Shown in pieces: positions 61,747-64,000 of a stretch of DNA of 64,000 nucleotides. A program made the position numbers and the translations under genes. The notes under the pieces were generated by a model. It was not told where the DNA came from, did not search any database, and saw only the letters and a program-made list of their open reading frames with translations. Source of the DNA: Myxococcus llanfairpwllgwyngyllgogerychwyrndrobwllllantysiliogogogochensis (lineage in GTDB: Bacteria > Myxococcota > Myxococcia > Myxococcales > Myxococcaceae); NCBI RefSeq assembly GCF_006636215.1, contig NZ_VIFM01000034.1:1-64000 (forward strand), in the 5' to 3' direction. The first letter of the stretch is position 1, and every line of letters begins with the position of its first letter.

Positions 61747-64000
61747 GGCTTCTTCACCGTCAAATCAAGCACTGTCATCGAGTAGGGCGGCAGCCGCTGC
61801 GTCAGCGTCCCCGCCGTCTTGCTTCCAGCCGTCTGTTCCAGGAACCCACCCGGCGCGCCCGAATACCCCAGCACGCGCGCACCCTCGAGCGTCCCACAAC
61901 CCTTCAGCTCGACCCGAGCCTGCGCGGCCTGGTCCGGATCAAAATTCAACACCACCGCCACCAGCTTCGTCCCCGACTCGTCTCGCGAGGCGAACACGCT
62001 GGTGCCCTCCTCCGCCTTCGCCGGCACCCAGTAGTCCTGGAAGTGCCCACCGCGCCCGTCGAAGTCCCTGAACGCTCGAAACGCCCAGAACACCGGGCTG
62101 CCATTCGTGGGGTACTGCCAGAAGTACGCGGAGTAGATGTTCTCCTGCGCGAAGCGACCCAGCGCCTCGGCCTGCGCCAGTCCGCCGCTCATGTGGCCGA
62201 ACGCGCCGAAGTTGTACTCGCCGATGGAGATGCTCCGGCCCGGGTAGTTCTGCGCAATCCACTCCTTGAGGCGTGGCAACAGGCGCACGGGCTCGGCAAT
62301 CCAGGACTCGTCCTTGTACGTCGGGTCCCACAGGCCCCGTGTCGAGCGGATGCGGCGCGCGTTCGTCTCCGGGTCCGTGTTGCCTTCCAACCCCACGCCG
62401 ACGTTCGTCTGCGGGTAGAAGTGAACGTCCACCACGTCGAGGATGCGCACGCCCGTCTTCTTCTCGTGCTCGCGCAGCTGCCGCAGGTACCACGGCAACA
62501 GCGGCACATCCCCGTGCGCGCGGCGGTCCGAGTGCGGCGCCTTGCCCGGCGCGAAGTCCGCCGCCGACCAGAGGTAGTTCGTCCAACCCCACTCGGCCGG
62601 GCCCGCGATGAGCGCCTCCGGGTCCGCCTTCCGCACCGCGGTGCCGTACGCAATCGTCCGGGACAACAGCCCGTCGTACGTGAGCGGCTCCGGGAAGACA
62701 TCCCGATGCGTCGAGTTCCAGAGCATGGGCTCGTTGTCCAGGATGTACATCCGGACGTTGCGCTCCCCTCCGCGCGCGATGTCCCGCTCGCGGATGGTGC
62801 GGACCCACTCGGCGACGAACTCGGGCGAGGCCTCGGTGCTCGTCTGGGACGGCGCGCCCGGCTTCAGCGGTGTGCCATCGCGCGTGACGCCGTTGCCGGA
62901 GCCGTTGTCCTCGCCGCGCTGCGGACCGAACTTCGACACCGGGAAGCCCACCGACGTCGTGTCCTTCGCCACCCAGCCAATCAGCGGCACCGTGACGGCG
63001 GACATCATGCCGTGCTTCCGGTTGGAGGCGATGAAGTCCTCGTAGCTCAGGCCGATGTCCACGTTCTGGAAGAACCAGTCGTTGGCCGTGTTCCACGCGC
63101 CGCCCAGCTTCCAGTTGTAGCGGGACGTGGGGTTTCCGCCCCAGCGGCGCGTCGTCGCGCCCATGCGGTACTGGTGCTGGTCCTTCTTCTCGCGCAGGCC
63201 ATCCATGGCGATGCCGTAGATGAGCGGGCTGATGCGATGGCCGGGCGAGGTGCAGTCGATGGTCAGCTTCGTCTCGCGCCCGCTGCCCTTGCCGGTGCGC
63301 CCCCCGCCCGCGGCGAGCGCGGCGGCGACCTCGGGAGGCAGCGGCACCAGCGACACCTTGTCGAAGAGCACCCAGTCGCGCCCCACGTCCTTGGACGCGC
63401 GCAGCACCACGCGGTCGAACGCCTCGCCGCGCGGGTTGAGCAGCTCCATGGGGATGAGGATTTCAGACCACTCGCCGTCCTTGCGGACCTGGAGCTCGGA
63501 GGTAATCGGGATGCGCGGGAAGGAGGTGGAGCCCTGCGCGTCCAGCCGCACTTCGAGGAACTCGCCGTAGGACTCGGGCGCGCTCAGGCGCAGGGACAGC
63601 GCGCCGAATGAGCCCTCCAGCTTCGGGCGGTACAGAATCCAGCCGCCGTAGTTGAACAGGCGCATGCGCGCCGGAGCGCCCCGAGGCAGCTCACGCGGCG
63701 CCCAGCCAATGTCCTTCCATCCGGTGCCCAGGCCCCCGTCGTAGAGCGCCTCCAGCGTGGCGGAGGACGCGGTCGCACCGGAAGCCGCCGTGGTGCCGGA
63801 TGCGTTCTTCACCTCTCCGGAGGTCTCCGTGGTGCCGGACGCGTTCTTTGCCTCGCCGGACGCCTTCTCCGCCGAAGCCCCGGCTGTGCTCTTCGCCTCG
63901 CCGGAAGCCGCCGTGGTACCAGACGCCTTCTTCGCCTTGCCCGCCGCCTTGGGCGACGCGCTGGCCACGGGCTCGGCGCCGGTGCCGTCCTGGGCCTGGA
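61743..64000 (-). CDS. GH44 family glycoside hydrolase, 5' end beyond window
   Basis: The frame stays open past 64000, so the start and signal peptide lie outside; a GTG at 63968 is internal. The visible ~750 residues have a low-complexity N-terminus of ASGEAKNASGTT-like repeats, a beta-rich region (to about 240), then GH44: RISPLIYGIAMDGL, RWGGNPTSRYNW, the acid/base Glu in DNEPMLWNSTHRDVFPEPLTYDGL, and the nucleophile Glu in SIGEYNFGAFG. It likely cleaves a beta-glucan. A GT26 gene follows with overlap. By position it may be EpsB-like (inference). Confidence 0.92.
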   Translation of the reverse strand, partial: QAQDGTGAEPVASASPKAAGKAKKASGTTAASGEAKSTAGASAEKASGEAKNASGTTETSGEVKNASGTTAASGATASSATLEALYDGGLGTGWKDIGWAPRELPRGAPARMRLFNYGGWILYRPKLEGSFGALSLRLSAPESYGEFLEVRLDAQGSTSFPRIPITSELQVRKDGEWSEILIPMELLNPRGEAFDRVVLRASKDVGRDWVLFDKVSLVPLPPEVAAALAAGGGRTGKGSGRETKLTIDCTSPGHRISPLIYGIAMDGLREKKDQHQYRMGATTRRWGGNPTSRYNWKLGGAWNTANDWFFQNVDIGLSYEDFIASNRKHGMMSAVTVPLIGWVAKDTTSVGFPVSKFGPQRGEDNGSGNGVTRDGTPLKPGAPSQTSTEASPEFVAEWVRTIRERDIARGGERNVRMYILDNEPMLWNSTHRDVFPEPLTYDGLLSRTIAYGTAVRKADPEALIAGPAEWGWTNYLWSAADFAPGKAPHSDRRAHGDVPLLPWYLRQLREHEKKTGVRILDVVDVHFYPQTNVGVGLEGNTDPETNARRIRSTRGLWDPTYKDESWIAEPVRLLPRLKEWIAQNYPGRSISIGEYNFGAFGHMSGGLAQAEALGRFAQENIYSAYFWQYPTNGSPVFWAFRAFRDFDGRGGHFQDYWVPAKAEEGTSVFASRDESGTKLVAVVLNFDPDQAAQARVELKGCGTLEGARVLGYSGAPGGFLEQTAGSKTAGTLTQRLPPYSMTVLDLTVKKP

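Noticed and set aside
60745-61785. 346-residue forward frame opposite the GT26 gene
   Set aside because: Shadow of the WecG/TagA gene, rich in R, H and L; no family features and no ribosome-binding site.

Overview
The window comes from a very GC-rich myxobacterium, most likely a Myxococcus, Corallococcus or Pyxidicoccus relative. The evidence is the order mnmG-rsmG-(parS cluster)-parA-parB-bactofilin bacM, the parS sequence GTTCCACGTGGAAC, two Hanks-type Ser/Thr kinases, many lipoproteins, and a GH44 plus WecG/TagA glycosyltransferase pair at the right edge that resembles the eps exopolysaccharide locus lying near parAB in Myxococcus. The first 26 bases match an Illumina Nextera adapter with one mismatch, so the left edge is probably a raw contig end and mnmG is cut there artificially.

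Layout. 1-3.5 kb: 3' end of mnmG, a short gap with three DnaA-box matches, rsmG, a two-repeat unknown protein, a VOC protein, and a reverse-strand protein with a beta-helix-like core. 3.5-11.6 kb: about 8 kb with no credible gene. It holds the centromere: 18 perfect and 9 one-mismatch parS sites in two families of tandem repeats (about 120-128 bp, and an alternating 148/136 bp pair), followed by a third array (101 bp period) with only decayed parS-like cores. 11.6-14.4 kb: parA, parB, bacM and a small lipoprotein, tightly packed. 14.6-23.4 kb: a CoA-binding protein, a tiny membrane protein, ergothioneine genes egtD/egtB, a lone receiver domain, an XRE regulator, a membrane-anchored kinase, a haem-type lipoprotein and a DUF985 cupin. 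23.4-32 kb: two paralogous exported proteins (CxxCH motif, alpha/alpha toroid, Ig-like repeats) flanking a ClC transporter. 32.4-43.5 kb: an ornithine-cyclodeaminase-like enzyme, a DUF1152 protein, a 1673-residue TPR protein with an inserted C39-like peptidase, small conserved proteins, a methyltransferase and a Fic enzyme. 43.7-48.5 kb: a divergent DJ-1/GntR pair with a recognisable operator, a GlcD-like oxidase preceded by a coupled 42-codon ORF, and a DGPF/ECF42 sigma pair. 48.7-60.5 kb: a LysM protein with an unknown Cys-motif partner, two hydrolases, a coiled-coil protein with two likely catalytic domains plus a coiled-coil companion, a second kinase, and a probable lipoprotein nuclease toxin with its immunity protein. 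60.9-64 kb: the polysaccharide genes.

The left third is chromosome-segregation machinery: ParB loads at the parS array, ParA moves the complexes, and BacM is a co-encoded bactofilin. The rest is mostly an accessory mixture of envelope, signalling and antagonism genes. No tRNA, rRNA, CRISPR or insertion sequence was recognised. Family assignments are from motif recognition by eye; no database search was run.
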